Below, piece after piece: positions 25,785-35,406 of a DNA stretch of 64,000 bases. Origin of the DNA: Paenibacillus sp. Soil766 (GTDB lineage: Bacteria > Bacillota > Bacilli > Paenibacillales > NBRC-103111); assembly GCF_001428105.1 (NCBI RefSeq), contig NZ_LMSJ01000009.1, forward strand, positions 62,001-126,000, given 5' to 3'. The position numbers and the translations under genes are program-made. The notes beneath the pieces are model-generated. The model saw only the letters and a list, made by a program, of their open reading frames with translations. It was not told the origin of the DNA and ran no database searches. Each line of letters begins with the position of its first letter. Positions within the stretch are counted from its first letter, which is position 1.

Positions 25785-26515
25785 TGGTGCCAAGTGAGAA
25801 TTCACGTGAGAACGAAGGCGACGGCAAAGTGAGAAGCTTGGATGATGCGCTTGAAACGATATCTAATGGCTGTACATTGATGTTCGGCGGGTTTGGAGGA
25901 ATCGGAACACCGCCAACATTAGTCGAGGGCATCCTCCAAAAAGGCGTTGAGGACTTAACCATTATTGGAAATGATACGGGATTTCCCCACATCGGTATTG
26001 GCCGTTTAATCACGGCAGGACGAGTGAAGAAAGTCATCGCTTCTCATATCGGCTCTAATCCTAACGCTGGTCAAATGATGGAGCAGGGCACCATGGAGGT
26101 CGTCTTTTATCCGCAAGGAACACTATGTGAGAAAATTCGGGCCGGCGGTGTTGGTTTAGGAGGGATCTTAGTGGATGTCGGTATCGGAACCATCATGGAG
26201 CAGGGGAAGGACACCGTAACCATCGACGAGAAAACATATCTGGTAGAGCCAGCACTGACAGCGGATGTTGCCATCGTACATGCGAAAAAAGCCGATCCGT
26301 TTGGGAACCTTGTTTACGATAAAAGCGGTAGAAATCTGAATCCGCTCGTTGCCATGGCTGGCAAAATAACGATTGCCGAAGTCGATGAGATTGTACCACT
26401 CGGCGACTTAGACCCTGAAAGTATTGTCACACCAGGCATTTTCGTAGATATGGTGATCTTGAGCAGAGGGGTGACTTGGGAATGGGTATGGGAAAAGACA
26501 CCCGCAACCGAATAG
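25781..26515 (+). CDS. yodS: 3-oxoacid CoA-transferase subunit A, YodS-type
   Basis: The alpha subunit of a family I CoA-transferase, 244 residues. The Gly-rich CoA-binding segment GCTLMFGGFGGIGTPPTLVEG lies at about 30-50, followed by LTIIGNDTG and EKIRAGGVGLGG. It overlaps the upstream aminotransferase by four bases and the downstream subunit by about 34 bases, so all three are coupled. The proposed role is moving CoA onto 3-oxo-6-acetamidohexanoate to allow thiolytic cleavage. The thiolase is not in this window. Confidence 0.88.
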   Translation: MMVPSENSRENEGDGKVRSLDDALETISNGCTLMFGGFGGIGTPPTLVEGILQKGVEDLTIIGNDTGFPHIGIGRLITAGRVKKVIASHIGSNPNAGQMMEQGTMEVVFYPQGTLCEKIRAGGVGLGGILVDVGIGTIMEQGKDTVTIDEKTYLVEPALTADVAIVHAKKADPFGNLVYDKSGRNLNPLVAMAGKITIAEVDEIVPLGDLDPESIVTPGIFVDMVILSRGVTWEWVWEKTPATE

Positions 26516-27144
26516 CAAAGCGGGCTGCTCAGGAGTTGAAGAACGGCATGGCTGTCAATCTCGGTATCGGTATTCCGACGAAGGTTGCGGATTATGTGCC
26601 GGACGGTATTCATGTCGTATTTCATGCAGAGAATGGGATATTGAGCGCTGGTGGCGCGCCGCTTCAAGGAGAGGAAGATGCATTTCTGTGCAACGCTGGC
26701 GGATATCCCATCACGATTCATCCAGGTGCATCCTACTGCGATAGTGCGATTGCTTTTGCCATGATACGAAGAGGCTGTATCGATATTACGATACTTGGGG
26801 CTCTTGAGGTGAGTGAGCGAGGAGATCTCGCGAATTGGATCGTACCTGGGAAGCGTGTAGCTGGAATTGGAGGAGCGATGGAGCTTGCGCAAAAAGCCAA
26901 AAAAGTCATCGTTCTGATGAACCATGTGAACCGTAATGGCGAGTCTAAGGTGAAAAAACAATGTGACTTGCCCTTAACTGCGGTGGCTTGTGTGAAATTG
27001 ATTATAACGGAAATGGCTGTCATAGAGGTTTCGGAGCAGGGTTTGATTTTAAAAGAAGTCATGCTGCCCTATACGATAGATGAGGTTGTCCGACATACGG
27101 AAGCTGCCTTGCTTATTCCTGAAACCATTTTGTACATCCCTTAA
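26482..27144 (+). CDS. yodR: 3-oxoacid CoA-transferase subunit B, YodR-type
   Basis: The beta subunit of the CoA-transferase, 220 residues. The catalytic Glu is in VVFHAENGILSAGGAP, followed by CNAGGYPITIHPGASY. The ATG at 26482 is chosen because AGAGGGGTG lies nine bases upstream; a TTG two codons earlier is too close. The gene overlaps subunit A, which supports a heteromeric enzyme. The length is normal for scoB/yodR proteins. Confidence 0.9.
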   Translation: MGMGKDTRNRIAKRAAQELKNGMAVNLGIGIPTKVADYVPDGIHVVFHAENGILSAGGAPLQGEEDAFLCNAGGYPITIHPGASYCDSAIAFAMIRRGCIDITILGALEVSERGDLANWIVPGKRVAGIGGAMELAQKAKKVIVLMNHVNRNGESKVKKQCDLPLTAVACVKLIITEMAVIEVSEQGLILKEVMLPYTIDEVVRHTEAALLIPETILYIP

Positions 27145-27178
27145 TAAGTCAGTGTAAGGCTTGAAGGAGGGAAATCCT

Positions 27179-28468
27179 TTGCCTAATGAGCATGTTGAGC
27201 TGCAAAAGAAAATACATGAATGGATAAGTCTTCATCGTGAGGAAAGTACAGCGTTTCTACAGAAGCTGGTAAGGATGCCTAGTACACAAGGAAATGAGCA
27301 GCGGGCGCAATTCCTCATCGCCGACAAATTGCTGGAACTATCGCTCGACGTTGATCTATGGGAACCAGACGGTATGACACTCGCGTCACATTCGTATTTT
27401 TGTTCCCCTAGAAATCATTTTATAGGGAGTCCGAATGTGGTTGGAGTTTTGAAAGGTGTCGGAGGTGGACGTTCTCTCTTACTAAATGGTCATATGGATG
27501 TTGTGCCTGAAGGAAATCGAGCGCAATGGCATGATGATCCATTTAGCGGCAATGTAGTTGATGGGAAGATGTATGGTCGCGGGGCAACGGATATGAAAGG
27601 CGGGAACGTCTCACTGCTTTTGGCGATCGAGGCTATTCAGAGTATCGGAATAAAGTTGAAAGGTGATGTTATTTTCGAAAGTGTCATTGAAGAAGAAAGC
27701 GGAGGAGCAGGGACTCTAGCGGCCATTCTAAAAGGATATAAGGCCGATGCGGCTCTCATTCCCGAGCCTACCAATATGGGCATTTTTCCAAAGCAACAAG
27801 GCTCCATGTGGTTCCGTATTGAGGTCAAAGGGCGTTCGGCTCATGGTGGAACACGATATGAGGGTGTAAGCGCAATAGAGAAAAGCATCGCTGTCATTCA
27901 GCATATTAGGGAGCTTGAAGTAGAACGAAATGCACGGATCACAGATCCATTGTATGCCAATAACCCAATCCCGATCCCTATTAACATTGGCGTTATCCAG
28001 GGAGGCAATTGGCCATCGTCCGTATCTGATACGGTTAAGTTGGAGGGGCGCATGGGTGTCTCACCGGAAGAAACACTTGATTGTGCCAAGGAGGAAATGC
28101 TTCACTGGATGGCGAGGCTGAGCGAGAAAGATCCTTGGTTTGAAGCACATCCACCAACGGTGGAATGGTTTGGTGCACAATGGGTACCAGGGAGCGTCGA
28201 TCCTGAACATGCTTTCATGCAGGTGCTTATACAGCAATTCCGTGTGGTTAAACAGGAAGAGCCGACGATAGCAGCCTCGCCCTGGGGGACGGACGGCGGA
28301 TTGCTCACCCAGCTCGGTGAAACGCCTTGTATTGTTTTCGGCCCGGGGATCACACAAGTTGCCCATTATCCGAATGAGCACATCGTACTGGACCATGTGT
28401 TCGAGGCTGCGGAAATTATCGCCTTGACCATCATTCAGTGGTGTGGTTGGGAGGGAATGGAAGGGTAG
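27179..28468 (+). CDS. yodQ: M20 family deacylase, YodQ-type (probable 4-acetamidobutyrate deacetylase)
   Basis: A zinc amidohydrolase of the ArgE/DapE/ACY1 group, 429 residues. Metal and catalytic motifs are LLNGHMDVVPEG, YGRGATDMKGG, VIEEESGGAG and IPEPTN, with a final His in QVAHYPNEH. The start is TTG at 27179: AAGGAGGG lies seven bases upstream, and an earlier in-frame TTG sits before that site. It is the last gene of the operon and ends before a terminator. In context it would release acetate from 4-acetamidobutyrate (or its CoA ester) to yield 4-aminobutyrate; this is inferred. The stop codon is inside a short AGGGT repeat. Confidence 0.85.
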   Translation: MPNEHVELQKKIHEWISLHREESTAFLQKLVRMPSTQGNEQRAQFLIADKLLELSLDVDLWEPDGMTLASHSYFCSPRNHFIGSPNVVGVLKGVGGGRSLLLNGHMDVVPEGNRAQWHDDPFSGNVVDGKMYGRGATDMKGGNVSLLLAIEAIQSIGIKLKGDVIFESVIEEESGGAGTLAAILKGYKADAALIPEPTNMGIFPKQQGSMWFRIEVKGRSAHGGTRYEGVSAIEKSIAVIQHIRELEVERNARITDPLYANNPIPIPINIGVIQGGNWPSSVSDTVKLEGRMGVSPEETLDCAKEEMLHWMARLSEKDPWFEAHPPTVEWFGAQWVPGSVDPEHAFMQVLIQQFRVVKQEEPTIAASPWGTDGGLLTQLGETPCIVFGPGITQVAHYPNEHIVLDHVFEAAEIIALTIIQWCGWEGMEG

Positions 28469-28534
28469 GGTAGGGTAGGTAATGCGATAGCAAGTTCGTG
28501 GTGTTTGGGATCGGAGATAACCTTTTACAGAATT

Positions 28535-28563
28535 AAAAAGCACCCAATTTGGGTGCTTTTTGT
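28535..28563 (+). terminator. Terminator of the yokU-yodTSRQ operon
   Basis: AAAAAGCACCC, loop AATTT, GGGTGCTTTTT: an 11-bp stem with a T-run. Confidence 0.9.
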
Positions 28564-28656
28564 GTATATTTGCTATTTTAACTGTTCTAGGCGGGGTGTT
28601 TAGCCCATGATACAACAATAAATGGAAAACCTACAGCTAATTTCAATTCATTCCCG

Positions 28657-28912
28657 CCAAATCTGAGATTAACTGGAAAATTTCCAGTTATTTCAGCTAA
28701 TTTGAGGCGTTCTAAGGAGAATATAGCCAAATTAGCTACAGAAAATCCAGTTATTTATCTAAAGTGGGGCTTTTTCGCCAAATTACCTACATGAAATCCA
28801 GTTATTTGCCTGACGAGTACCATTCCGTTGAATCACCTGCAGAATACGTAGATACCACCTCGCGATGGCAGAGTTTTCACCAAATTTAGCTGCAGAAAAT
28901 CCAGCTATTCAA
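28657..28912. repeat. Degenerate tandem repeat, about 51-bp period
   Basis: A motif CCAAATTAGCTACAGAAAAT followed by CCAGTTATTT recurs at 28727, 28778 and 28880, with a weaker copy near 28829 and a longer variant at 28657. Offsets are 51 and 102 bases. The last copy runs into the 3' end of kamA and supplies its TAG stop. The gap 28469-28904 holds only this repeat and the terminator. Confidence 0.75.
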
Positions 28913-30302
28913 CCGGCTGCTCATCTGCGCTCCCTTTCTTCTCTTTCTGCTGAGATTTCATCAATTTGTCCTTCATTTCATCCCTCATCGGACGTCGATC
29001 CTTCAACGACAGGTGATCTGGTGTTTCCTGATACGTTTTCCGTCTACCAATTCGGCGCAAATTTTCTGGCACTAAGTTAAATTTTTCATCTTTCATGAGG
29101 GCGATAATGCCGGTACTTTCCGACTGTTTTTGGATGCCATACATTTCGTTGAAATATTCATCTGCACGGCCGGGTATATAGTTTTTCGGCTCGGGGTAAC
29201 CCACGATAACACCTTCGTAGTTGCGTAGAATCACCTTATCCTGACTTTGTGAGATGAGATAGTTTGGTTGAAGTGCGATTTTCCCGCCTCCGCCAGGTGC
29301 ATCAACGACAAAGGTAGGTACGGCATACCCTGAAGTGTGACCGCGAAGAGATTCAATGATTTCAAGTCCCTTGGAAACTGGTGCACGGAAATGACCGATG
29401 CCTTCGGATAAATCGCATTGATAAATGTAATAGGGACGTACACGTATTTTCACCAGCTCATGCATGAGCTTCTTCATAATGTAGGTGCTATCGTTGATGC
29501 CCGCGAGAATCACGGATTGATTGCCAAGCGGAACGCCAGCGTTCGCAAGCATTTCGCAAGACTTCTTCGCTTCTTCTGTTATTTCCAAAGGATGATTAAA
29601 GTGTGTATTCAACCAGACGGGGTGGTACTTGCGAATGATATTGCACAGATGCTCTGTAATTCGCTGAGGGAAAACAACAGGCGCTCTAGTGCCGATCCGG
29701 ATGATTTCCACATGGGGGATCGCCCGCAAATTTTTCAAGATATACTCCAGAATATTGTCGTTAATTAATAAGCCATCTCCACCAGACAGCAGCACATCAC
29801 GTACTTCTGGCGTATTCCGAATGTATGCAATCGCATCATCCAACTGCTTCTTGGGAACGCCCATGCCTACCTGACCTGAGAAACGGCGACGTGTGCAGTA
29901 CCTGCAATACATGGAACATTGATTTGTTACCAAGAACAGTACGCGATCAGGATAACGATGTGTTAATCCAGGTGTAGGGGAATCTTCATCTTCGAAAAGG
30001 GGATCTTCAAGATCGTATTTGGTTTTCAATAATTCGGCGGAAATCGGAACAGATTGCATACGAATAGGGCAGCGTGGATCATCGGGATTCATCAAAGAGG
30101 CATAGTATGGCGTAATATTTAAAGGAATGGTTTGCGTTGAAATGCGAACGCCTTCTTCTTCCTCAGGTGTTAAATTCACGACCTTTTTCAGATCATCTAG
30201 TGTTCGAATGGTATGTGTTAGCTGCCATAGCCAATCATTCCATTGCTCATCTGTCACATGTTTCCATAGCTCAACTTGTTTCCAGTCACGTCGTTCCATC
30301 AT
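28905..30302 (-). CDS. kamA: Lysine 2,3-aminomutase
   Basis: A radical SAM enzyme with PLP that converts L-lysine to L-beta-lysine, 465 residues. The cluster motif is CSMYCRYC (Cys129, 133, 136), preceded by RYPDRVLFLVTNQ. PLP-binding features of the family are in the C-terminal half (FVVDAPGGGGKIALQPNYLIS). The start ATG follows GGAGGTG. A near-perfect sigma-54 promoter lies 40 bases upstream. The C-terminal tail (KEKKGSADEQPVE) is low-complexity and its end is encoded by the 51-bp repeat. Length is slightly above the family's typical core. Confidence 0.95.
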   Translation of the reverse strand: MMERRDWKQVELWKHVTDEQWNDWLWQLTHTIRTLDDLKKVVNLTPEEEEGVRISTQTIPLNITPYYASLMNPDDPRCPIRMQSVPISAELLKTKYDLEDPLFEDEDSPTPGLTHRYPDRVLFLVTNQCSMYCRYCTRRRFSGQVGMGVPKKQLDDAIAYIRNTPEVRDVLLSGGDGLLINDNILEYILKNLRAIPHVEIIRIGTRAPVVFPQRITEHLCNIIRKYHPVWLNTHFNHPLEITEEAKKSCEMLANAGVPLGNQSVILAGINDSTYIMKKLMHELVKIRVRPYYIYQCDLSEGIGHFRAPVSKGLEIIESLRGHTSGYAVPTFVVDAPGGGGKIALQPNYLISQSQDKVILRNYEGVIVGYPEPKNYIPGRADEYFNEMYGIQKQSESTGIIALMKDEKFNLVPENLRRIGRRKTYQETPDHLSLKDRRPMRDEMKDKLMKSQQKEKKGSADEQPVE

Positions 30303-30341
30303 TGCACCTCCAACATGGATGTCTTCTCACGATTAGTAAGA

Positions 30342-30358
30342 TGCAAGAAGGATGCCAA
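30342..30358 (-). promoter_or_regulatory. Sigma-54 promoter of kamA
   Basis: On the minus strand TTGGCATCCTTCTTGCA, with GG and GC ten bases apart. The predicted start is near 30331, giving a leader of about 29 bases. The spacer CATCCTT is shared with the promoter at 24063. Confidence 0.88.
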
Positions 30359-30374
30359 CATTTCACTTTTTCCA

Positions 30375-30404
30375 ATAAAAAAGAAAAAGACCCCAACAGG
30401 AGTC
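30375..30404 (-). terminator. Terminator of the enhancer-binding protein gene
   Basis: On the minus strand GACTCC, loop TGTT, GGGGTC, followed by TTTTTCTTTTTT. It isolates kamA from the upstream regulator gene. Confidence 0.75.
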
Positions 30405-30421
30405 ATACTAATCCTATGATA

Positions 30422-31861
30422 TTAGGGCTTCCTTACAATGCCGTAGCGGTTCAGCTTATACTGTAAGGCTTGGCGCTTGATCCCGAGTGCTTGAGCGGTG
30501 AGCGTGATGTTATATTGATGTAATGCGAGCGCATCCGTGATGGTTTCTTTTTCCATTTGCTTCACTTTATCAGTTAATCTACTGGTCGGGAAATCTTCTA
30601 TATGTTCGCTCCGACGAGTGGATTGAAGCGCTGTTGGTAGTGTATTTCCCAATAGATAGGCGGGCAGATGATGATCTTCAATCCTTTCGCATTCCAGCTC
30701 CATCATATTATAGGTAGATTCGATCGCATGGCTTAATTCACGAATGTTGCCTGGCCAATGGTAATTCATTAAGGTTGCCAATCCCGATGGAGAGATACCG
30801 TTTATTTTCATGCCGAATAAGTGATTGAATTTTTCAATAAAATGGGAAGTGAGGAGCGGAATATCATCTTTTCTGTGTCCTAGAGGAGGTAGGTGCAAAT
30901 TCACCACGTTGAGTCGGTAATACAGATCGTTTCTAAGCAAGCCTTGGGCCAATGCTTCCTTCGGATCGATGTTCATGGCGGTAATGATGCGGACGTCGAC
31001 TTGCTGCTCATGAGTTCCACCGACTCGGCGAACGATGCCATCTTGAAGGACTCGCAATAGTTTGGCCTGCAGAAATAAATCCAAGCTATTTAATTCATCT
31101 AGAAAAAGTGTTCCCCCATTAGCTTGCTCAAATAATCCAGCACGATCAATCGCGCCAGTAAACGCGCCTCTAGCAGTTCCGAACATAATCCCTTCCATCA
31201 GCTCGTTAGGAACTGCTGCACAGTTCTGAGCAATAAACAAGCGGTTCCGACGGGCTCCTGCATTGTGAATGCTCTGGGCGAACAATTCCTTTCCCGTACC
31301 GGTAGGTCCTGAGATCAGTACGGGCGAACTCGTGCGAGATGCCTTTTTGGCGAAGGCGATAGTGTGTAAAAAGGACTCGCTCTGGCCAATTAAATCGCTG
31401 AAATGGTAACGGGCAGCGCTTGTGTTTTTTTTATCCTTGGATGGTGATTCATAGATTTGATGCCTGAGATCCAGAATTTGATCATGGAGATGAACAATAC
31501 TCGTGATATCCTTGGCTACCTCTAAAGCGCCGATGATTTCGCCATTTTCCAAGAGCGGGTACGTGCTATTAATAGTCGTAATTCTTTTCCCTGTAACATT
31601 CACGTACGTTTGGATTTTTTCGCGGATTTCAATTCCTGTCTGCAGTACTTTCATGAAAGTACTAGTTTCGTTCGTGAGTGAAGGGAAGAGGTCGAAGAAA
31701 TTATTCCCAATAACTTGTTCCCTTTGTAAACCATCCGTCTCTGCCATCTTCTCGTTATAAAAAATAGTAATTCCCTTGTTATCAATCAGGTGAACACCGA
31801 CATCAATGATCGTCAACATCTGCTCAAAATATTTAGATCCATAATCGTTCTGCTCGGACAT
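30422..31861 (-). CDS. Sigma-54-dependent activator: PAS, AAA+, Fis-type HTH
   Basis: An enhancer-binding protein of 479 residues. The PAS domain (about 10-125) should sense a ligand. The AAA+ domain has Walker A GPTGTGKE (185-192), the sigma-54 contact loop GAFTGA (232-237) and Walker B GGTLFLDELNSLD. The Fis-type HTH at the end reads ITLTAQALGIKRQALQYKLNRYGI. No receiver domain is present, so it resembles RocR/BkdR-type metabolite sensors. The ATG at 31861 follows GAGGCGGGTG. It is divergent from icmF and between the two sigma-54 operons, the natural activator for them; lysine or a metabolite as ligand is inferred. Confidence 0.92.
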   Translation of the reverse strand: MSEQNDYGSKYFEQMLTIIDVGVHLIDNKGITIFYNEKMAETDGLQREQVIGNNFFDLFPSLTNETSTFMKVLQTGIEIREKIQTYVNVTGKRITTINSTYPLLENGEIIGALEVAKDITSIVHLHDQILDLRHQIYESPSKDKKNTSAARYHFSDLIGQSESFLHTIAFAKKASRTSSPVLISGPTGTGKELFAQSIHNAGARRNRLFIAQNCAAVPNELMEGIMFGTARGAFTGAIDRAGLFEQANGGTLFLDELNSLDLFLQAKLLRVLQDGIVRRVGGTHEQQVDVRIITAMNIDPKEALAQGLLRNDLYYRLNVVNLHLPPLGHRKDDIPLLTSHFIEKFNHLFGMKINGISPSGLATLMNYHWPGNIRELSHAIESTYNMMELECERIEDHHLPAYLLGNTLPTALQSTRRSEHIEDFPTSRLTDKVKQMEKETITDALALHQYNITLTAQALGIKRQALQYKLNRYGIVRKP

Positions 31862-31946
31862 TTGGTTCACCCGCCTCAAGAAGAATGGTTCAGTGGTTCA
31901 ATTAACAGCTTATGATTGTATGCTTGGAAACATGACACGGACATGA

Positions 31947-31963
31947 TTTGCAGCTCATTTGCA
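31947..31963 (+). promoter_or_regulatory. Weak sigma-54-like promoter before icmF
   Basis: TTTGCAGCTCATTTGCA keeps TTGCA at -12 but has TG instead of GG at -24. It lies 74 bases before the icmF start. It is much weaker than the two strong promoters in this block. Confidence 0.3.
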
Positions 31964-32036
31964 TAGAAATCGAGTGAAAAGTGATAACAACGCTTGGATG
32001 CATCGACGACGACAATGATAAAAAGGTGGGTTTACT

Positions 32037-35000
32037 GTGAACACTCAAGTCTATCGGCCCAAGAATCCTGTACGATTTGTTACGGCGTCAGCGCTGTTTG
32101 ATGGACATGATGCGACCATTCATATTATACGAAGGATTCTGCAAGCATCGGGAGTTGAAGTGATTCATCTAGGTCATAACCGCTCCGCTCAGGAAGTTGT
32201 TCATGCTGCGATTCAAGAAGATGTGCAAGGGATTGCAATTAGCACCTATCAAGGAGGTCATATTGAGTATCTGACTTACATGTACGATCTTCTCCAGCAA
32301 AAAGATGCCGGGCACATTAAAATATTCGCAGGCGGCGGAGGTGTCATCGTTCCTTCCGAGATCCATCATTTACAGCAATATGGTATTGCCAAAATTTTTT
32401 CGCCTGACGATGGTCGAGAGCTTGGTCTACAAGGCATGATCAATCATATGATTCGTGAAGTTGACAACCCAACGCCAAAGAAGGTATCAAATGACATAGA
32501 TGATCTGCACATTTCGAAAGAAAACCATTGGCGTATAATAGCAAGCTTGATCACTGCGGCTGAAGAAGTCGTTGGCAGCGGACAGTGGGAACAATTGGCA
32601 CCTATTTTAGCGCAAAAACAAGCTTCTCAAGCACCAGTACTTGGCATCACAGGAACAGGGGGAGCTGGGAAGAGTACACTAATAGATGAGTTGGTCAGAC
32701 GATTTCTCGCCCGATTTCCCGATAAATGCATCGCAATTATTTCAATTGATCCTTCCAAAATGAAAACAGGAGGAGCACTCCTCAGTGACCGGATCCGCAT
32801 GAATGCGATCAACAGTTCTCGGGTATATATGCGCAGCTTAGCAACAAGAGGCGCGAAGTCTGAACTGAGCCTTGCAACAAAGGAAGCCATTCAAGTGGTT
32901 CAAGCTGCTGGCTATCATTTGGTGGTAGTGGAGACAAGTGGGATTGGACAAGGCGACTCGGCGATTGTCAAGCTATGTGATGTGGCGATGTATGTGATGA
33001 CAAGTGAATTTGGCGCAGCCACTCAATTGGAGAAAATAGATATGATCGATTACGCCGATATGGTCGTCATTAATAAGTTTGATCGACGTGGCTCGGAGGA
33101 CGCATTGCGTGATGTACGTAAACAATTCCAGAGAAGTCATGGCTTATTTGATACACCTGCGCAGGAAATGCCTGTATTTGGCACGATAGCAAGTCAGTTT
33201 AACGACTGTGGAACAAACGTTCTATTCGAGTTGATGTTGAAGTTTATTGCGGAGAAAACAGGCGGAGATTGGCCTATTGTTGTGAAGGAGAAATTGCAGC
33301 CGGTATCAACTAAGCATGTGATCATACCCCCAAACCGTACCGGCTACCTCGGAGACATTGTACAAACGATTCGAACATATAGGCGATTTACTACTGTGCA
33401 GGTGGGGATCGCGCGTAAGCTATATCAACTTCGGGGGACGAAAGCGCTGATGCTGTCTGAGCATTCTAGTTTAAATAACTCTGGGGAACAAACAGATGCT
33501 ATGATTGGCAAAATAGATGACATGATCGCACATTATCAGGCGAATCTTCACCCAACATGTCTCAAGCTGCTTCAAGAATGGCCGCACATTCGTGAAGCTT
33601 ACTCGCAAGATGAACTCGTCTCTCGCGTTCGAGATCGTGAATTGAGATCTGCCTTGTTTACTGAATCGTTGTCTGGGAGTAAGATTCCTAAAATCAGTTT
33701 GCCAAGGTACGAAGATGAAGGGGAAATCCTTCAATGGTTATTGCGAGAAAATTTGCCAGGTTACTTCCCTTACACGGCAGGCGTGTTTCCTTTTAAGCGA
33801 ACGAGTGAAGAACCTAAGCGTCAATTTGCCGGAGAAGGTACACCTGAGCGCACCAACCGACGATTCCACTATTTATGTCAGAATGAAGAAGCCAAACGAT
33901 TGTCAACAGCATTTGACAGCGTTACTTTGTACGGCCATGATCCTGACTATCGCCCCGATATTTATGGGAAAATAGGGAACAGCGGAGTAAATGTGTGTAC
34001 ATTAGCAGATATGAATAAACTCTATGCAGGATTTGATTTATGCCATCCTTCCACAAGCGTTTCTATGACCATTAATGGACCTGCGCCGATGATCTTGGCC
34101 ATGTTCATGAATACGGCAATTCAGCAGCAAGTTGAGAAATTCGTCCAGAACACGGGTATTCAACCTACGGATGATGAGTATGCAGCAATCAAAGCTTGGA
34201 CGCTTCAAACCGTCCGAGGTACGGTGCAAGCAGATATTTTGAAGGAGGATCAAGGGCAGAACACATGCATTTTCTCAACTGAATTTGCTTTAAAAATGAT
34301 GGGGGACATGCAGCAATATTTCATTGATCAAAAGGTGCGTAATTACTATTCGGTCAGTATTAGCGGTTATCATATTGCTGAAGCGGGAGCAAACCCCATT
34401 ACGCAGTTGGCTTTTACATTAGCAAATGGCTTCACATTTCTTGAATATTATTTGAGCCGCGGTATGCATGTTGACGATTTTGCGCCGAATTTATCGTATT
34501 TTTTCAGCAATGGACTCGATCCTGAATATACCGTAATGGGCAGAGTTGCACGTCGGATCTGGTCAACGGTCATTCGTAATCAATATGGCGGCAATGAACG
34601 CAGTCAGAAGTTAAAGTATCATATTCAAACGTCAGGTCGATCTTTGCATGCCCAGGAGATGGACTTCAATGATATTTGTACCAGCCTGCAGGCGCTCATG
34701 GCGATCTACGATAATTGCAATTCCTTACACACGAACGCTTATGATGAAGCGATTACGACACCGACAGAGAATTCTGTGCGCAGGGCGATGGCGATCCAAT
34801 TAATCATTAATAAGGAATTGGGCTTGATGAAGAATGAGAATCCACTGCAAGGTGCCTTTATTGTGGACGATTTAACGGATCTTGTGGAAGAAGCCGTGTT
34901 AGCTGAATTTGAGCGAATTCATGAACGTGGCGGTGTGTTAGGGGCAATGGAAACGCAATATCAACGTGGTAAGATTCAAGAAGAATCCCTCAATTATGAG

Positions 35001-35315
35001 TATAAAAAGCATGCCGGAGAGCTGCCGATAATTGGGGTAAATACGTTTGTTAAGTCAAGCGAACATCATCCTACGATTGAAATCGAGCTGGCGCGTTCAA
35101 CCGTTCAGGAGAAGGAATCGCAAATTACTGGGCTGCAAGCCTTTCATGAACAGCACAAGTTGGCATGTCCCGATGCTATTGAACGTTTAAAGCAGGTAGC
35201 CCGCCATAACGGGAACCTATTTGAAGAACTGATGGAAACGGTTAAAGTAGCATCGCTGGGGCAAATCACAAATGCGTTATATGAAGTAGGCGGACAATAT
35301 CGCAGAAATATGTAA
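32037..35315 (+). CDS. icmF: Fused isobutyryl-CoA mutase (IcmF)
   Basis: An adenosylcobalamin enzyme of 1092 residues that interconverts isobutyryl-CoA and n-butyryl-CoA and carries its own chaperone. Domain order: B12-binding (about 12-140, FDGHDATIH with the DxH pair), MeaB-like GTPase (about 200-430, GTGGAGKS 206-213, NKFD 346-349), linker, and mutase (about 560-1092). Substrate-pocket positions favour IcmF over methylmalonyl-CoA mutase: Phe597 in RQFAGEG replaces the Tyr, and Gln741 in GQNTCIF replaces the Arg that binds the malonyl carboxylate. The start is GTG with AAAGGTGGG upstream. Its link to the lysine cluster is positional. Confidence 0.93.
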   Translation: MNTQVYRPKNPVRFVTASALFDGHDATIHIIRRILQASGVEVIHLGHNRSAQEVVHAAIQEDVQGIAISTYQGGHIEYLTYMYDLLQQKDAGHIKIFAGGGGVIVPSEIHHLQQYGIAKIFSPDDGRELGLQGMINHMIREVDNPTPKKVSNDIDDLHISKENHWRIIASLITAAEEVVGSGQWEQLAPILAQKQASQAPVLGITGTGGAGKSTLIDELVRRFLARFPDKCIAIISIDPSKMKTGGALLSDRIRMNAINSSRVYMRSLATRGAKSELSLATKEAIQVVQAAGYHLVVVETSGIGQGDSAIVKLCDVAMYVMTSEFGAATQLEKIDMIDYADMVVINKFDRRGSEDALRDVRKQFQRSHGLFDTPAQEMPVFGTIASQFNDCGTNVLFELMLKFIAEKTGGDWPIVVKEKLQPVSTKHVIIPPNRTGYLGDIVQTIRTYRRFTTVQVGIARKLYQLRGTKALMLSEHSSLNNSGEQTDAMIGKIDDMIAHYQANLHPTCLKLLQEWPHIREAYSQDELVSRVRDRELRSALFTESLSGSKIPKISLPRYEDEGEILQWLLRENLPGYFPYTAGVFPFKRTSEEPKRQFAGEGTPERTNRRFHYLCQNEEAKRLSTAFDSVTLYGHDPDYRPDIYGKIGNSGVNVCTLADMNKLYAGFDLCHPSTSVSMTINGPAPMILAMFMNTAIQQQVEKFVQNTGIQPTDDEYAAIKAWTLQTVRGTVQADILKEDQGQNTCIFSTEFALKMMGDMQQYFIDQKVRNYYSVSISGYHIAEAGANPITQLAFTLANGFTFLEYYLSRGMHVDDFAPNLSYFFSNGLDPEYTVMGRVARRIWSTVIRNQYGGNERSQKLKYHIQTSGRSLHAQEMDFNDICTSLQALMAIYDNCNSLHTNAYDEAITTPTENSVRRAMAIQLIINKELGLMKNENPLQGAFIVDDLTDLVEEAVLAEFERIHERGGVLGAMETQYQRGKIQEESLNYEYKKHAGELPIIGVNTFVKSSEHHPTIEIELARSTVQEKESQITGLQAFHEQHKLACPDAIERLKQVARHNGNLFEELMETVKVASLGQITNALYEVGGQYRRNM

Positions 35316-35406
35316 ATTACAAAAATTTCATAGAATCATATAGCTCATCTGTCCATTCCATGATATATATGAGAAGGTGCCAAAAAAGTTGAATGGAGTG
35401 AGATGA

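Noticed and set aside
26314..26961. 215-codon minus-strand open frame across the CoA-transferase genes
   Set aside because: It is antisense to two clear CoA-transferase subunits and has no family features or ribosome site.
28657..28912. CRISPR-like array
   Set aside because: Copies are degenerate, spacing does not hold unique spacers of constant length, and there are no cas genes.
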